Shown one piece after another: positions 25,430-34,050 of a DNA stretch of 64,000 nucleotides (the first letter of the stretch is position 1; the number at the start of each line of letters is the position of its first letter). Source of the stretch: Metapseudomonas resinovorans DSM 21078 (GTDB lineage: Bacteria; Pseudomonadota; Gammaproteobacteria; Pseudomonadales; Pseudomonadaceae); assembly GCF_000423545.1 (NCBI RefSeq), contig NZ_AUIE01000005.1:124001-188000 (forward strand), read 5' to 3'. A program made the position numbers and the translations under genes. The notes beneath the pieces were generated by a model, which was given only the letters and a program-made list of their open reading frames with translations, did not search any database and was not told the DNA's origin.

Positions 25430-25873
25430 ATGACGAAGCCAAGGATCGACAGATCTCCCGTATTCGACGCAGCCTGGACAAGATAAGACCAGCGACTTCG
25501 CTCCTTCCTAGATTCCCTCGTCGATGCGTTCGCCACCTATGTTCAGCAGGGCGACCATGATCATTTTGGCCGCGACGAACCTCTGGAGTGGCCTTCCAGT
25601 GCTCGTGCAGCAGCGCTCAAACACATCCATATCATTCCTGTCGACCCTGACCTGAATCCCCGATTCTTCAAGAGTTGGAAGTTGAAGCAGCCGTTTCGGC
25701 GTACCTCTGACCGGATGCTGATCTATGTTAAGGACGACAGGGGTAATTACTGCTTGCTCGCCTATCTACATGACGATGCACATACTCTGCTGAACAAGGC
25801 ATCCCTTGTGGGGCAACTGGCCGATCTGGCAGAAGAGTGGTTTTGGCAGAACGAATCTTTCCCAATGAGCTGA
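25430..25873 (+). pseudogene. YafO-like mRNA-interferase toxin frame interrupted by an in-frame TAA
   Basis: From the ATG at 25430 one frame runs 147 codons to TGA at 25873, except for a single TAA at codon 19 (25484-25486). After it comes DQRLRSFLDSLVDAFATYVQ, then HFGRDEPLEWPSSARAAALKHIHI and RTSDRMLIYVKDD...CLLAYLHDDAH...LVGQLADLAEEWF. The spacing of FGRD, HIH, RT-D and the C-terminal helix matches E. coli YafO (FGRD...VAHIHL...RTNDEAHLVY...KIGKMAEAF). Either the toxin is inactivated by one substitution, or translation restarts downstream, e.g. at TTG 25682, giving only a fragment. Confidence 0.7.
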
Positions 25874-26118
25874 TTGACCCTCGTTCAGAGAATGCTTGTC
25901 CTGGGCAGGAATGGCCAATTACCGTGAAAGACAGAGCCCGTCCAGGATGCGCACGAACTACGTTCTAAGCGACTACGAAAACGTCCAGGTCAAGTCCGTG
26001 GAGTTGCTGCGCGCCGGAGCGTCTCCATGCAATGTGTAAAGCGCCCGTGACGAGCCAAGTGGGCCTTCCGCGTCTTCTCCAGCTCGGCACTGATGGGAAT
26101 GGTACGGGTGCGCTTTGA
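25874..26118. other. Remnant-like stretch after the toxin frame
   Basis: No intact gene. On the minus strand, within about 25990-26118, a broken frame reads KRTRTIPISAELEKTRKAH, which weakly recalls the R-P-hydrophobic strand of tyrosine recombinases but has no catalytic residues. It could be integrase debris or chance. Confidence 0.3.
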
Positions 26119-26149
26119 CCCTGATTTCTAACGAGATCAGGGGCTTTTT
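26119..26149. repeat. Second copy of the tRNA-Ser terminator (31-bp direct repeat)
   Basis: Identical over 31 bases to 25057-25087, followed by similar flanking bases (TTTG.CTGC). It keeps the hairpin and T run but has no tRNA or intact gene in front of it. The two copies bracket the toxin-antitoxin segment, as duplicated ends of an inserted or tandemly duplicated piece would. Confidence 0.85.
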
Positions 26150-26303
26150 GTTTGTCTGCGAGAAAACCAGGGAGGCACCCTGGTGCGGACCTTCTTGGGC
26201 TGTCCCCTAGGCGTTGCGGCCTCCTGAATACAGCCCGGTGATTCCTGGTGCCACGGCGGTAAAAGGGCCGCGTGGGCCGAAGCCAGCGGCGCGGTGGCAT
26301 CGA

Positions 26304-26564
26304 TCAGTTGTGGTAGCCCGCCTTGAACAGGCCATCGAGAAATGTGTAACCCACGACGTAGATGGTTTTGCCGGTGTCCATGGCAAGTGCTTCGGGGGTT
26401 CGTTGGAGCTTGATGGCGACGTTCTTGGCGATCTCCATGGGCGCCACTTTCGCGTAGCAGACCTTGTCCGTATCACGGTCAATCCTGTAGCGCTGCGCGC
26501 AGTGGTACTCGCGGCCAGACGATTTCAGCCCGACCTCAACATCCTCGACCGGGGTGGAGGGCAC
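26304..26564 (-). CDS. Hypothetical protein, possibly N-terminally truncated
   Basis: The 86-residue frame from GTG 26564 reads VPSTPVEDVEVGLKSSGREY, then HCAQRYRIDRDTDKVCYAKVAPMEIAKNV and ends TFLDGLFKAGYHN. It is protein-like, with two cysteines and a balanced composition. The same frame stays open about 33 codons further upstream without an ATG and runs into the promoter of the divergent zinc-ribbon gene, so the original N-terminus may be lost. There is no clear ribosome-binding site. No family was recognised. Confidence 0.42.
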   Translation of the reverse strand: MPSTPVEDVEVGLKSSGREYHCAQRYRIDRDTDKVCYAKVAPMEIAKNVAIKLQRTPEALAMDTGKTIYVVGYTFLDGLFKAGYHN

Positions 26565-26674
26565 GATCCGGACGTACTCGGCTTGAGGTTCCCTCCAGAC
26601 TTCGGTGGTCTGGCGGCTCCACTGTCTCGGCGCTATAGTCCGCGACCTTTCGATTCCCCTTACGGCACAGTGCT

Positions 26675-26878
26675 ATGGACGACGATCTCGACCTCCACGA
26701 ACCCGAGCATGATCACCTGCTGGACAACGACGATGACCTGGATGACGAGTTCTTCGACGACGAGGAAATCGATCCGCTCGGTGCGTCGGATGGCGAGTGC
26801 GATTACTGCGGCGAGTTGACCGGCAGGACGGACCGGCGCGGCCAGTTCGTGTGCGGCGATTGCGCTGATTTCGACTGA
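26675..26878 (+). CDS. Small acidic protein with C-terminal zinc ribbon
   Basis: The 67-residue protein has a strongly acidic first half (many Asp/Glu between residues 2 and 33). The second half has two CxxC knuckles, CDYC at about 42-45 and CGDC at about 60-63, spaced as in a zinc ribbon. It likely binds one zinc ion; partners are unknown. A TATAGT -10-like box lies at about 26634-26639. The gene is convergent with the DUF882 gene, whose stop is 2 bases beyond its own. Confidence 0.7.
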   Translation: MDDDLDLHEPEHDHLLDNDDDLDDEFFDDEEIDPLGASDGECDYCGELTGRTDRRGQFVCGDCADFD

Positions 26879-26880
26879 GA

Positions 26881-27546
26881 TCAGGCGAAGTTTTCGCCCT
26901 GGTCCAGCACGGCCAGGGCCCATTCCTCTTGCCCTGGCTCTACCAGTTCGGCGACGCGCCAGCTTCTGACGCGACCAACGTCGACGTGGATGAAGCCTTT
27001 CGAGGGATAGAAGCCCACGCCACCGGCACCGATGCCGCGAACCAGTTTGCCCAGTCGTTCGATACTGACGCCGGGGATGCAGATGTCGGCGGCCATGCCG
27101 CGGATGTGCAGGGAGTGGCGGGCAGCGCCTTCCAGAGTGGCGTTGTGCTGCGGGGTGCGATATCCGCTGTTGACCAGGATACGGGTGGGCAACTGGTTGA
27201 TGCGCAGCCAGGCCTGGATGAGGAAGAGTAGGTCCAGCAATTTGACGTTGACCTTCACCGTACTCCGGTATTTCACGTCCCGCAGGATGCGGCAGCCCTG
27301 GCGATAGCCTTCCAGATCCCAGCCCTTGCCCTTGCGGAAGTAGCAGAAGGTGACGACTTCGCCGGAGGCTGGGCGTTCCAGGCGCAGGTGGCGATCGCGG
27401 TTGAGCAGGCGGGCATGGAGGTGTCGGGGCCGCAGTGTCACGTCGATCCGCGTGGCCAGGGCATCGCCCATGGCCAGGGCGGCGCCGAGGGCGGCGAAGG
27501 CCGTGAGCACGTGGCGTCTGGACATTCCGGGAGAGGAAGCAGCCAT
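26881..27546 (-). CDS. DUF882/YcbK-like peptidase M15 family protein with TAT signal
   Basis: The 221-residue exported protein has a twin-arginine signal (SRRHVLTAFAALGAALAMG near residues 8-26). The C-terminal domain is of the DUF882 (M15-like, D-Ala-D-Ala carboxypeptidase-related) family. Zinc-ligand segments are visible as NSGYRTPQHN, SLHIRGMAADI and GFIHVDVGRVRSW. It should act on peptidoglycan in the periplasm. The ATG at 27546 keeps the twin-arginine signal near the N-terminus; the longer frame adds an unlikely leader. Confidence 0.85.
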   Translation of the reverse strand: MAASSPGMSRRHVLTAFAALGAALAMGDALATRIDVTLRPRHLHARLLNRDRHLRLERPASGEVVTFCYFRKGKGWDLEGYRQGCRILRDVKYRSTVKVNVKLLDLLFLIQAWLRINQLPTRILVNSGYRTPQHNATLEGAARHSLHIRGMAADICIPGVSIERLGKLVRGIGAGGVGFYPSKGFIHVDVGRVRSWRVAELVEPGQEEWALAVLDQGENFA

Positions 27547-27649
27547 GGGCGACCGCTCGCTGGGAGGCCGGGGTTTTCGACTATACACCTGGCCGCTGAC
27601 GATGCAGAAGATTCATCAAGAGCCCTGCGACCGCATGGCTCCCTGCAGT

Positions 27650-27814
27650 TCAGCGGTGGCCTTTCCTGTGACCGTCCCGGTCTTTGTCATCGTGTCCGTG
27701 GCGGCCGTCCCAGCCTCCACGGTGATGGTCGTCATCGAAGTGATGGATGATGCAGCCGCTGCTGCTGGCGAGTATGACGGCCAGCAAGGCGATCTTCATT
27801 ACGTTGGCAAGCAT
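27650..27814 (-). CDS. His/Asp-rich small lipoprotein
   Basis: The 54-residue product has a short signal (MLANVMKIALLAVILASSSGC) with a lipobox ending SSGC at residue 21. The tail is made almost only of His, Asp, Gly, Arg and Lys (HHFDDDHHRGG...GHDDKDRDGHRKGHR). The tail may bind divalent metals or be an unstructured anchor. GAGGT lies 7 bases before the ATG. It is downstream of the XRE regulator gene on the same strand, 79 bases away. No named family was recognised. Confidence 0.65.
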   Translation of the reverse strand: MLANVMKIALLAVILASSSGCIIHHFDDDHHRGGWDGRHGHDDKDRDGHRKGHR

Positions 27815-27893
27815 GGGCGGTACCTCACGATGCACGGGGATCGGACACCCCATGTCCATGAGACAGGTAGCCGGTGCAAAGGGTCGACTCGAA

Positions 27894-28268
27894 TCAGTCG
27901 TCGGACTTTTCCAGGCGACGGGCGATCTGTTCCAACAGGATCAGATCCTGCTCGACCAGGCGACCTTCGTTGGCGGCAAGCGTGAGCCGCTCCAGCACCT
28001 GGCGTGAGCGTGGGCTGAGGGGCTGTGTGGGGCCGTAGCGGCCATCTTTGGATTCGGCAATCTGCATGACGGAATTGAGCAGGTCGTTGAGCGATACCTC
28101 CAGCGCCTTGGCGATTCGCCTGAGGTCTTCGAACGAGGGCTCGCGGGTATCCCGCTCGTAATTGCCGATACGGGACTGTGATTCCCACCCGCACTCGTTG
28201 GCCAGGGCCTGCTGTGAGAGTCCTTTCAGCTTTCTGTAGTGCGCAATGCGCGATCCAAGCGTGTTCAT
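27894..28268 (-). CDS. XRE-family helix-turn-helix regulator
   Basis: The 124-residue protein has an N-terminal HTH_3 domain (residues 4-61: GSRIAHYRKLKGLSQQALAN, then RIGNYERDTREPSFEDLRRIAKAL) and a short helical C-terminus with no protease or ligand domain. It resembles phage-type or LexA-less repressors of core genomes. Its target is unknown; the small lipoprotein downstream and the small-RNA locus upstream (divergent) are candidates. Confidence 0.88.
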   Translation of the reverse strand: MNTLGSRIAHYRKLKGLSQQALANECGWESQSRIGNYERDTREPSFEDLRRIAKALEVSLNDLLNSVMQIAESKDGRYGPTQPLSPRSRQVLERLTLAANEGRLVEQDLILLEQIARRLEKSDD

Positions 28269-28317
28269 GCCGCGAATCTTAATGACGGAATGAATCGTCC
28301 TTGGCTCACTTATCGTG

Positions 28318-28347
28318 TTTGCATGGTGTGCGAAACGTGTTTATGGT
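28318..28347 (+). promoter_or_regulatory. Promoter-like elements in front of the candidate small RNA
   Basis: TTTGCA (28318-28323) and TATGGT (28342-28347) lie 18 bases apart on the plus strand, in an AT-rich patch between the XRE start and GC-rich structured sequence. They point to transcription starting near 28354. Confidence 0.5.
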
Positions 28348-28354
28348 AGGCCGC

Positions 28355-28618
28355 AATCCACGAATTGCCAAGGTCACTCAAGGATGATGAGGAAAGCTCG
28401 CAGGGTCGCGAGGCGGTCACCACCAGGGACCTTGCCGCTCGGCAGCACAGCGTGCCGAGGATGCGATAGGCCCGCAGCCGCATGTCGCGATGCGGCGCGG
28501 CCGGCCTCGCCAACGGGCTGCCGGTGGTGGTTGGGGCCCTGGGCAACCGGACCCCCTGTTGAAGCCGCTGTACTGTCTCTGGTTGCCCCCTGTCCGCGCG
28601 AGCGGACAGGGGGCTTTT
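28355..28618 (+). ncRNA. Candidate structured small RNA
   Basis: There is no credible reading frame on the plus strand, yet the stretch has a promoter-like start and an excellent intrinsic terminator (GCCCCCTGTCCGC stem, T run) that works only on the plus strand. It is rich in stable hairpins (CTCGGCA...TGCCGAG near 28438-28460; GCCGCAT...ATGCGGC near 28478-28500). The 5' part has several GGA-containing motifs (AAGGATGATGAGGAAAG, CAGGGACC), which recall CsrA/RsmA sites. I cannot match it to a named Pseudomonas RNA with confidence. Confidence 0.6.
28585..28618 (+). terminator. Strong plus-strand Rho-independent terminator
   Basis: A 13-bp stem, GCCCCCTGTCCGC with GCGGACAGGGGGC, is followed by TTTT. 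There is no T run on the opposite strand, so it does not serve the convergent chemoreceptor gene well. Confidence 0.9.
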
Positions 28619-28622
28619 GCAT

Positions 28623-30587
28623 TCAGGCCAGACGAAAGCGGCCGACTTCGGTTTGCAGCTCTGTGCCGAGTCGGGCGAGGTCCACGCTGGCGACCGAGGT
28701 CTCTTCAGTCGCAGCAGCGGATTGCTCGGCTACGTCCCGGATGCTGGTGACGCTGCGATTGATCTCTTCCGCCACGGCGCTCTGCTGCTCGGCAGCAGTC
28801 GCGATCTGCTGGTTGAGCTGCTGGATGTTGGACACCGAAGTGTTGATCGCCAGCAGGGCGTTGCCGGCTTCCTTGGCGGCTTCTACGGTCTGGCCGGCCT
28901 GGGTGCGGCTGCGGCCCATCATGTCCACTGCGCCCTGGGCGCCGTCCTGCAGTGTGCTGACCAGTTGCTCGATCTGGGTGGTCGATTCCTGGGTGCGGCG
29001 GGCGAGGGCGCGTACTTCGTCGGCCACCACGGCGAAGCCGCGTCCGGCGTCTCCGGCCCGGGCCGCTTCGATAGCGGCATTGAGTGCGAGCAGGTTGGTC
29101 TGTTCGGCGATGCTCTTGATCACATCGAGCACCGTACCGATGTTGGTGCTGTCGTGCTTGAGCCGCTCGATGGCACCTGCGGATTGCTCGATGGCATGTG
29201 CCAGGTTCTCGATGCGTTCGATGGCCTGCTGGACGACGAGGGTGCCATGCTGCGCCTGGCGATCGGCGTGGCCGGCAGAATCGGCTGCGGATTCGGCGTT
29301 GCGGGCGACGTCCTGGACGGTGGTGACCATCTGGTGCATGGCAGTGGCCACTTGCTCGGTTTCCATCTTTTGCTGGGTGACGCCAGCGCTGGTCTGCTCG
29401 GTCACGGCGGACATCTCTTCGGCGGCGGTGGCCAGTTGTTCGATGCCGCTGCTGAGGCGCTTGAGCAGGCTGCGCAGGCTCTCGGTCATGTCCTGCATGG
29501 CTTGCATCAACTGACCCAGCTCATCCTTGCGGTCGCTGCGGATATCCGAGGTCAGATCACCGGCCGCGACCTTGCGTGCCTGGCTAACCGCCTGGCGCAG
29601 GGGCACCACGATCAGTTGGGCGATCAGCAGGGCCGATAGCAGCCCCACCACAAAGCCGATGGCGGCCGCGGTGGCCAGGATGGTCTTGGCTTGGTGGGCG
29701 TCGGCTTCCAGCAACTGCATCTGCATGTTCAATGCATCGGTGGAGGAGTCGGAAATGCCCGAAGCACGGGTATTGAGTTCGATTTCAGAGTCGGCATGGA
29801 GCTGGATGCTCTGGCGCAGGTTGGCGAATTCGCTGCGGTAGCGCTCGATCTGCTTGCGTGCCGCATCAAGGTCCTCGCGGGCGCTCGGCTCGATGATCCT
29901 GCCGGCCAGTTCATTGGCCCGGCTGTCGAGGGCATCGAACAGGGCATTGAGCTTGCCGGCGTACTGGTCGTCGCCGCGCATGACGAAGTCCTTTTCATGG
30001 CGCCGCGCGGTGAGCACATCCTTGGCCATGCCGGAGGCGTGGGTCGCGCTTTCCAGGGCGCGAATGCCATTCTCGTCGCCGCTCTGGCGGATCTGTTGCA
30101 AGGCCGCTTCAGTGAGGCGCTGTTCCAGCTCATCGAACTGCTTGAGCGCCTCACGGGCGGCCTGCTCCATGTTCTGTTGGGCGCTGCGCTTGTTTTTCTC
30201 CATATCCGCAAGGCCGGTCAGCTTCTGCTGGTACTGGCCGAGATCCGCCTGGATCTGCTTCATCAGGTCGATGGTCCTGGGGATGGTCATCACCTTCAGG
30301 GTGCTGTCGGCGATGCCCTGAATCTCCCCGATAAGCTGCAGTGCACTGCTGATGGCCTGCTCGTCACTGCGAATGATGAAGTCCTTCTCGTGCTGGCGCA
30401 CCTGATAGAGCTTGGTATCGATGTCGTTGACCCGTAGCAGGATGTCGAAGCGGTGCAGGGCGCCTTCCAGTGCGCGCCAGCTGGTCCAGGCCACGAGCAG
30501 GGTGATGGCGAGTACCAGGCCGAATCCGGTCAGCAGCTTCTGGCGAACGCTGAGGTCATTGAAGAAACGCTTGATCGAGCTGTTCAT
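28623..30587 (-). CDS. Methyl-accepting chemotaxis protein with HBM-type sensor domain
   Basis: The 654-residue receptor has a first membrane span (about 22-42), a long periplasmic helical region to about residue 290, and a second span (about 295-320). A HAMP domain and a cytoplasmic signalling domain with the hairpin tip [34 protein letters not shown] follow. Two related helical repeats in the sensor ([10 protein letters not shown] and [10 protein letters not shown]) are characteristic of the helical bimodular (HBM) domain, known from McpS-type receptors for organic acids. The ATG at 30587 ([14 protein letters not shown]) fits. The ligand is unknown. Confidence 0.92.
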   Translation of the reverse strand: MNSSIKRFFNDLSVRQKLLTGFGLVLAITLLVAWTSWRALEGALHRFDILLRVNDIDTKLYQVRQHEKDFIIRSDEQAISSALQLIGEIQGIADSTLKVMTIPRTIDLMKQIQADLGQYQQKLTGLADMEKNKRSAQQNMEQAAREALKQFDELEQRLTEAALQQIRQSGDENGIRALESATHASGMAKDVLTARRHEKDFVMRGDDQYAGKLNALFDALDSRANELAGRIIEPSAREDLDAARKQIERYRSEFANLRQSIQLHADSEIELNTRASGISDSSTDALNMQMQLLEADAHQAKTILATAAAIGFVVGLLSALLIAQLIVVPLRQAVSQARKVAAGDLTSDIRSDRKDELGQLMQAMQDMTESLRSLLKRLSSGIEQLATAAEEMSAVTEQTSAGVTQQKMETEQVATAMHQMVTTVQDVARNAESAADSAGHADRQAQHGTLVVQQAIERIENLAHAIEQSAGAIERLKHDSTNIGTVLDVIKSIAEQTNLLALNAAIEAARAGDAGRGFAVVADEVRALARRTQESTTQIEQLVSTLQDGAQGAVDMMGRSRTQAGQTVEAAKEAGNALLAINTSVSNIQQLNQQIATAAEQQSAVAEEINRSVTSIRDVAEQSAAATEETSVASVDLARLGTELQTEVGRFRLA

Positions 30588-30863
30588 GGCAAGCGCCTTG
30601 CGCTGAGCTGGCAAGGGGCGGCGCACAGGGCGGACAAAGAGGTGGGGCAGGCGAGGGCGAGCATGGATTGACGTCCTGTCGAAGGGAATGATTCATGACC
30701 AATGGCCATGAGCCATCAATCTAGACGCACCAATTCGGTGCTGTCCAGTCTGCGCACAGGCGCCCAATTGCTGATATGGATAGCCACTATTGAGGCAACT
30801 GATTTCTATTGGTCCGGCCCGCCCCATAGTCTTTGCAGCATGTGAAGCGAAGGAGGTGAGGCC
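30588..30863. other. Divergent intergenic region
   Basis: Holds promoters for the chemoreceptor and the small plus-strand gene. I saw no firm -35/-10 pair; a strong GAAGGAGGTGAGG ribosome-binding site ends the region. Confidence 0.4.
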
Positions 30864-31073
30864 ATGTCCCACGTCGATGTCATGTCCCTGGTCGGTACAG
30901 CGGTTCCGGAAACGCTCCGGGCTGATGGTCATATAGCCTGCTGGTTCGTGGTGGTGGACGGCGTGATGCGTTCCGGCCCCTTCACCTCCCGCGAGGCCGC
31001 TGGCGCCAGCAAGGCAATCTGGCACCTGGAACTGGCCCGCCGCCAGCACAGCCCGCACGCGCTGCTGGCCTGA
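30864..31073 (+). CDS. Small conserved-looking protein, unknown function
   Basis: The 69-residue product (MSHVDVMSLVGTAVPETLRA, then WFVVVDGVMRSGPFTSREAAGASKA) has no signal or membrane span. It is preceded by a near-perfect ribosome-binding site AAGGAGGTGAGG and followed by an intrinsic terminator, which together argue for a real, well-translated single gene. The VVVDGVMRSGPFTSREAA part looks like a small two-stranded sheet plus helix. No family was recognised. Confidence 0.7.
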   Translation: MSHVDVMSLVGTAVPETLRADGHIACWFVVVDGVMRSGPFTSREAAGASKAIWHLELARRQHSPHALLA

Positions 31074-31110
31074 GGCTCCACGCAATCCTTTTTCGGCACC
31101 ATGCTCCCTT

Positions 31111-31136
31111 GGCCCGCCTTTATGGCGGGCATTTTG
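31111..31136 (+). terminator. Rho-independent terminator
   Basis: GCCCGCC-TTTAT-GGCGGGC followed by ATTTTG, just after the 69-residue protein gene and before earP. Confidence 0.85.
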
Positions 31137-31189
31137 TTTGTGCGCCCGGTGTCTTGGTTAAACTGCGGTTTTCTGCTGGAAGCCGCATC

Positions 31190-32317
31190 GTGAAGTGGGA
31201 CATTTTCTGCAACGTCGTCGACAACTTTGGCGATATCGGCGTGACCTGGCGCCTGGCGCGCCAATTGGTGGCCGAGCATGGCCAAGTGGTGCGCCTCTGG
31301 GTGGATGAGCCGGCGGTTTTCGCGCCGCTCTGTCCCCAGGCCGATCCCGAGGCGGAAAGCCAGTGGCAGCAGGGCGTGGAAATTCGCCACTGGCAGCGCG
31401 ACTGGCAACCGGCGGAGCCAGCGGATGTGGTGATCGAAGCCTTCGCGTGCCAGCTGCCTGAGCCCTACCTGGAAGCAATGGCCGCCAGGGCGAATGCGCC
31501 CCGTTGGCTGAATCTGGAGTACCTCAGCGCCGAAGACTGGGTGGCCGGTTGCCACGGGCTGCCGTCTTTCCAGCCCAACGGATTGCAGAAGGTCTTCTAT
31601 TTCCCTGGATTTTTCGATGGCACCGGGGGCTTGCTGCGGGAGGCTGCCCTGATGGAGCACCGCCAGGCCTTCCAGGCTGACCCGCAGGCGCGCCGGGCTT
31701 TCCTCGAAACGCTGGGCGTGGAACTGGAAGAGGACGCACTGCTGATTTCACTCTTTGCCTACGAGAACGCCAGTCTGGCCGGGTGGATGGACGCGTTGGC
31801 GGCAAGCCCTCGACCGGTGCAATTGCTGGTGCCCGTTGGTCGGGTGCTGGCGGACCTGGCTCGTTGGCTGGGGGAGGATAGGGTGAGCGCGGGCAGCCGT
31901 TTCCGTCGGGGCCAACTGGTGATCCAGGTCCTGCCTTTCGTCAGCCAGGACGATTACGACCGGATTCTCTGGTGCTGCGATCTCAATGCGGTGCGCGGCG
32001 AGGATTCCTTTGTCCGTGCCCAATGGGCCGCGCGTCCGCTGATCTGGCATATCTACAAGCAGGACGAGAATGCCCATTGGGACAAACTGGAGGCGTTTCT
32101 CGGCCTCTATTGCCAGGGCTTGTCGCCGGCCGCGGCTACCGCGCTGACCGAAGCCTGGCGCGCCTGGAACCGAGGCGAAGGCATGGGCGAGGCCTGGAAC
32201 ACGCTGTCGACGCACTGGCCGGAGATCGCGCAGCATGCCGAGCGCTGGTGCGTCCAACAGGCCGCGCGCACTGATCTCGCGACGGGTCTGGTGCAGTTTT
32301 GTACAAATTCGCTATGA
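31190..32317 (+). CDS. earP: EarP, EF-P arginine rhamnosyltransferase
   Basis: The 375-residue GT-B glycosyltransferase moves rhamnose from dTDP-L-rhamnose to the arginine at position 32 of EF-P. Family motifs are the N-terminal [21 protein letters not shown] with the catalytic aspartates, and the nucleotide-sugar site [23 protein letters not shown] near residue 265. A GTG start at 31190 with CTGGAAG upstream gives the usual length; the longer frame begins inside the preceding terminator. The efp gene follows 43 bases downstream, the normal arrangement in Pseudomonas. Confidence 0.95.
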   Translation: MKWDIFCNVVDNFGDIGVTWRLARQLVAEHGQVVRLWVDEPAVFAPLCPQADPEAESQWQQGVEIRHWQRDWQPAEPADVVIEAFACQLPEPYLEAMAARANAPRWLNLEYLSAEDWVAGCHGLPSFQPNGLQKVFYFPGFFDGTGGLLREAALMEHRQAFQADPQARRAFLETLGVELEEDALLISLFAYENASLAGWMDALAASPRPVQLLVPVGRVLADLARWLGEDRVSAGSRFRRGQLVIQVLPFVSQDDYDRILWCCDLNAVRGEDSFVRAQWAARPLIWHIYKQDENAHWDKLEAFLGLYCQGLSPAAATALTEAWRAWNRGEGMGEAWNTLSTHWPEIAQHAERWCVQQAARTDLATGLVQFCTNSL

Positions 32318-32360
32318 TACGCGGCCTGTTTTTTGTCACTCATCCACATCGGATATTCGT

Positions 32361-32927
32361 ATGAAAACCGCTCAAGAGTTCCGCGCCGGCCAAGTCGCCA
32401 ACATCAATGGCGCTCCCTGGGTCATCCAAAAGGCCGAGTTCAACAAATCCGGCCGTAACAGCGCAGTCGTCAAGATGAAGCTGAAGAACCTGCTGACCGG
32501 CGCTGGCACCGAGACCGTATTCAAGGCCGACGACAAGCTGGAGCCGGTCATCCTCGAACGCAAGGAAGTGACCTACTCCTACTTCGCGGACCCGCTGTAC
32601 GTGTTCATGGACCCCGAGTTCAACCAGTACGAGATCGAAAAGGCCGACCTGGAAGGCGTGCTGACCTTCATCGAAGACGGTATGACCGACGTCTGCGAAG
32701 CCGTGTTCTACAACGATCGCGTGATCTCCGTCGAACTGCCGACCACCATCGTTCGCCAGATCGCCTACACCGAGCCGTCCGTCCGTGGCGACACTTCCGG
32801 CAAGGTCATGAAGACCGCTCGCCTGAACAACGGTGCCGAGCTGCAAGTATCCGCCTTCTGCGAAATCGGTGATTCCATCGAAATCGATACCCGCACTGGC
32901 GAGTACAAGTCCCGCGTCAAGGCCTGA
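32361..32927 (+). CDS. efp: Translation elongation factor P (arginine-32 type)
   Basis: The 188-residue three-domain EF-P enters the ribosomal E site and rescues ribosomes stalled at polyproline. The loop tip [10 protein letters not shown] carries Arg32, the site rhamnosylated by EarP, instead of the lysine modified by EpmA/EpmB. The C-terminal [17 protein letters not shown] is conserved. A TATGAT -10-like box lies in the end of earP, so efp may have its own promoter besides read-through. A strong terminator follows. Confidence 0.97.
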   Translation: MKTAQEFRAGQVANINGAPWVIQKAEFNKSGRNSAVVKMKLKNLLTGAGTETVFKADDKLEPVILERKEVTYSYFADPLYVFMDPEFNQYEIEKADLEGVLTFIEDGMTDVCEAVFYNDRVISVELPTTIVRQIAYTEPSVRGDTSGKVMKTARLNNGAELQVSAFCEIGDSIEIDTRTGEYKSRVKA

Positions 32928-32944
32928 GCCTTTTAGCGAGACAG

Positions 32945-32972
32945 GAAAAAGCCCGCGAAAGCGGGCTTTTTC
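32945..32972. terminator. Bidirectional Rho-independent terminator
   Basis: AAAAAGCCCGC-GAAA-GCGGGCTTTTT between efp and the convergent esterase gene. Confidence 0.93.
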
Positions 32973-32989
32973 GTTTCTGCTGCCAGTTC

Positions 32990-34009
32990 TTACTTCAGGT
33001 GTTCCTTGATCGCCTCGCCGGCTTGCTGCATCGCGGCGCGGGTGCCTGGGACCTTGGCCAGCACGTTGAGCAGGCCGAAGTCGTGGATCATGCCGTTGTA
33101 GCGCACGGAAGTGACTTCCACGCCAGCGGCGTCCAGCTTGCGGGCGTAGGCTTCGCCTTCATCACGCAGTACATCGAACTCCGCGGTCTGTACCAGGGCC
33201 GGCGGCAGGCCTTTCAGTTGCTCGGTCGAGGCCTGCAGCGGCGAGGCGTAGATCTCGGCGCGCTGGCGCGGGTCGGTGGTGTAGCTGTCCCAGAACCACT
33301 TCATCATGTTGCGGGTGAGGAAGTGGCCGTTCTCGAACTGGTTGTAGGATGCGTTGTTGAAGCTTGCGTCCGTGACTGGCCACAGCAGGGCCTGGAAGCG
33401 GATCTTCGGCGTGCCCTTATCCTTGGCCATCAGGCTGACGACTGCGGCCATGTTGCCGCCCACGCTGTTGCCGGCCACCGCCAGACGGTTGCCATCCACA
33501 CCGATTTCCTTGCCGTGCTCTGCCACCCACTTGGTGGCGGCGTAAGCCTGGTTGATCGCGGTCGGGTACTTGGCTTCGGGGGAGGGCGTGTAGTTCACAT
33601 AAACCGCCACGGCGCCGGAGTTGGCCACCAGGTCACGGATCAGGCGTTCGTGGGTCGGGTAATCCCCCAGCACCCAGCCACCGCCGTGGAAGAACATGAA
33701 CACCGGCAGGGTGCCTTTAGCGCCGGCTGGGCGGACGATGGTGAGGTCGATCTTCTGGCCATCGGCTTCGATGGTCTTCTGGCTGACATCGACCTTCGGC
33801 AGTTCCAGTTTCACGCTGGCCTGCGCGCCCACCAGTACCGCACGCGCATCCTTGGGTGCCAAGGTTTCCAGGGGCTGGCCGCCACCTGCCGCCAGGGCTT
33901 CGAGGAAGGCCTGGGTGTTGCGTTCCACGCCCGGGCTGCCGGCAGCGAAGGCATGGCTGACGGAGAGGGCGAGCAGGCTGCCGGCAACGAGGGTGCTTAT
34001 CGATTTCAT
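32990..34009 (-). CDS. Exported hormone-sensitive-lipase-family esterase
   Basis: The 339-residue protein has a Sec signal peptide (residues 1-22, ending SHAFA). Its alpha/beta-hydrolase domain is of the HSL/bacterial esterase type. The oxyanion motif is His108-Gly-Gly-Gly111 (FFHGGGWVLGD), the nucleophile Ser182 is in AGNSVGGN, and the later Asp (EFDVLRDE) and His (MIHDFG) complete the triad. It should hydrolyse short-chain esters in the periplasm. The upstream region has two copies of a TTAGCGCGCAA motif also found before the MarR gene, so it is probably controlled by that regulator. Confidence 0.92.
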   Translation of the reverse strand: MKSISTLVAGSLLALSVSHAFAAGSPGVERNTQAFLEALAAGGGQPLETLAPKDARAVLVGAQASVKLELPKVDVSQKTIEADGQKIDLTIVRPAGAKGTLPVFMFFHGGGWVLGDYPTHERLIRDLVANSGAVAVYVNYTPSPEAKYPTAINQAYAATKWVAEHGKEIGVDGNRLAVAGNSVGGNMAAVVSLMAKDKGTPKIRFQALLWPVTDASFNNASYNQFENGHFLTRNMMKWFWDSYTTDPRQRAEIYASPLQASTEQLKGLPPALVQTAEFDVLRDEGEAYARKLDAAGVEVTSVRYNGMIHDFGLLNVLAKVPGTRAAMQQAGEAIKEHLK

Positions 34010-34050
34010 GGTGGGTTCCTCTATCTGTCGTTTGCTTTGATGTCTAAAAG

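Noticed and set aside
25990-26118. Minus-strand KRTRTIPISAELEK as a tyrosine recombinase remnant
   Set aside because: The similarity is short and no catalytic Arg, His or Tyr motif can be placed, so it is only mentioned as a possibility.
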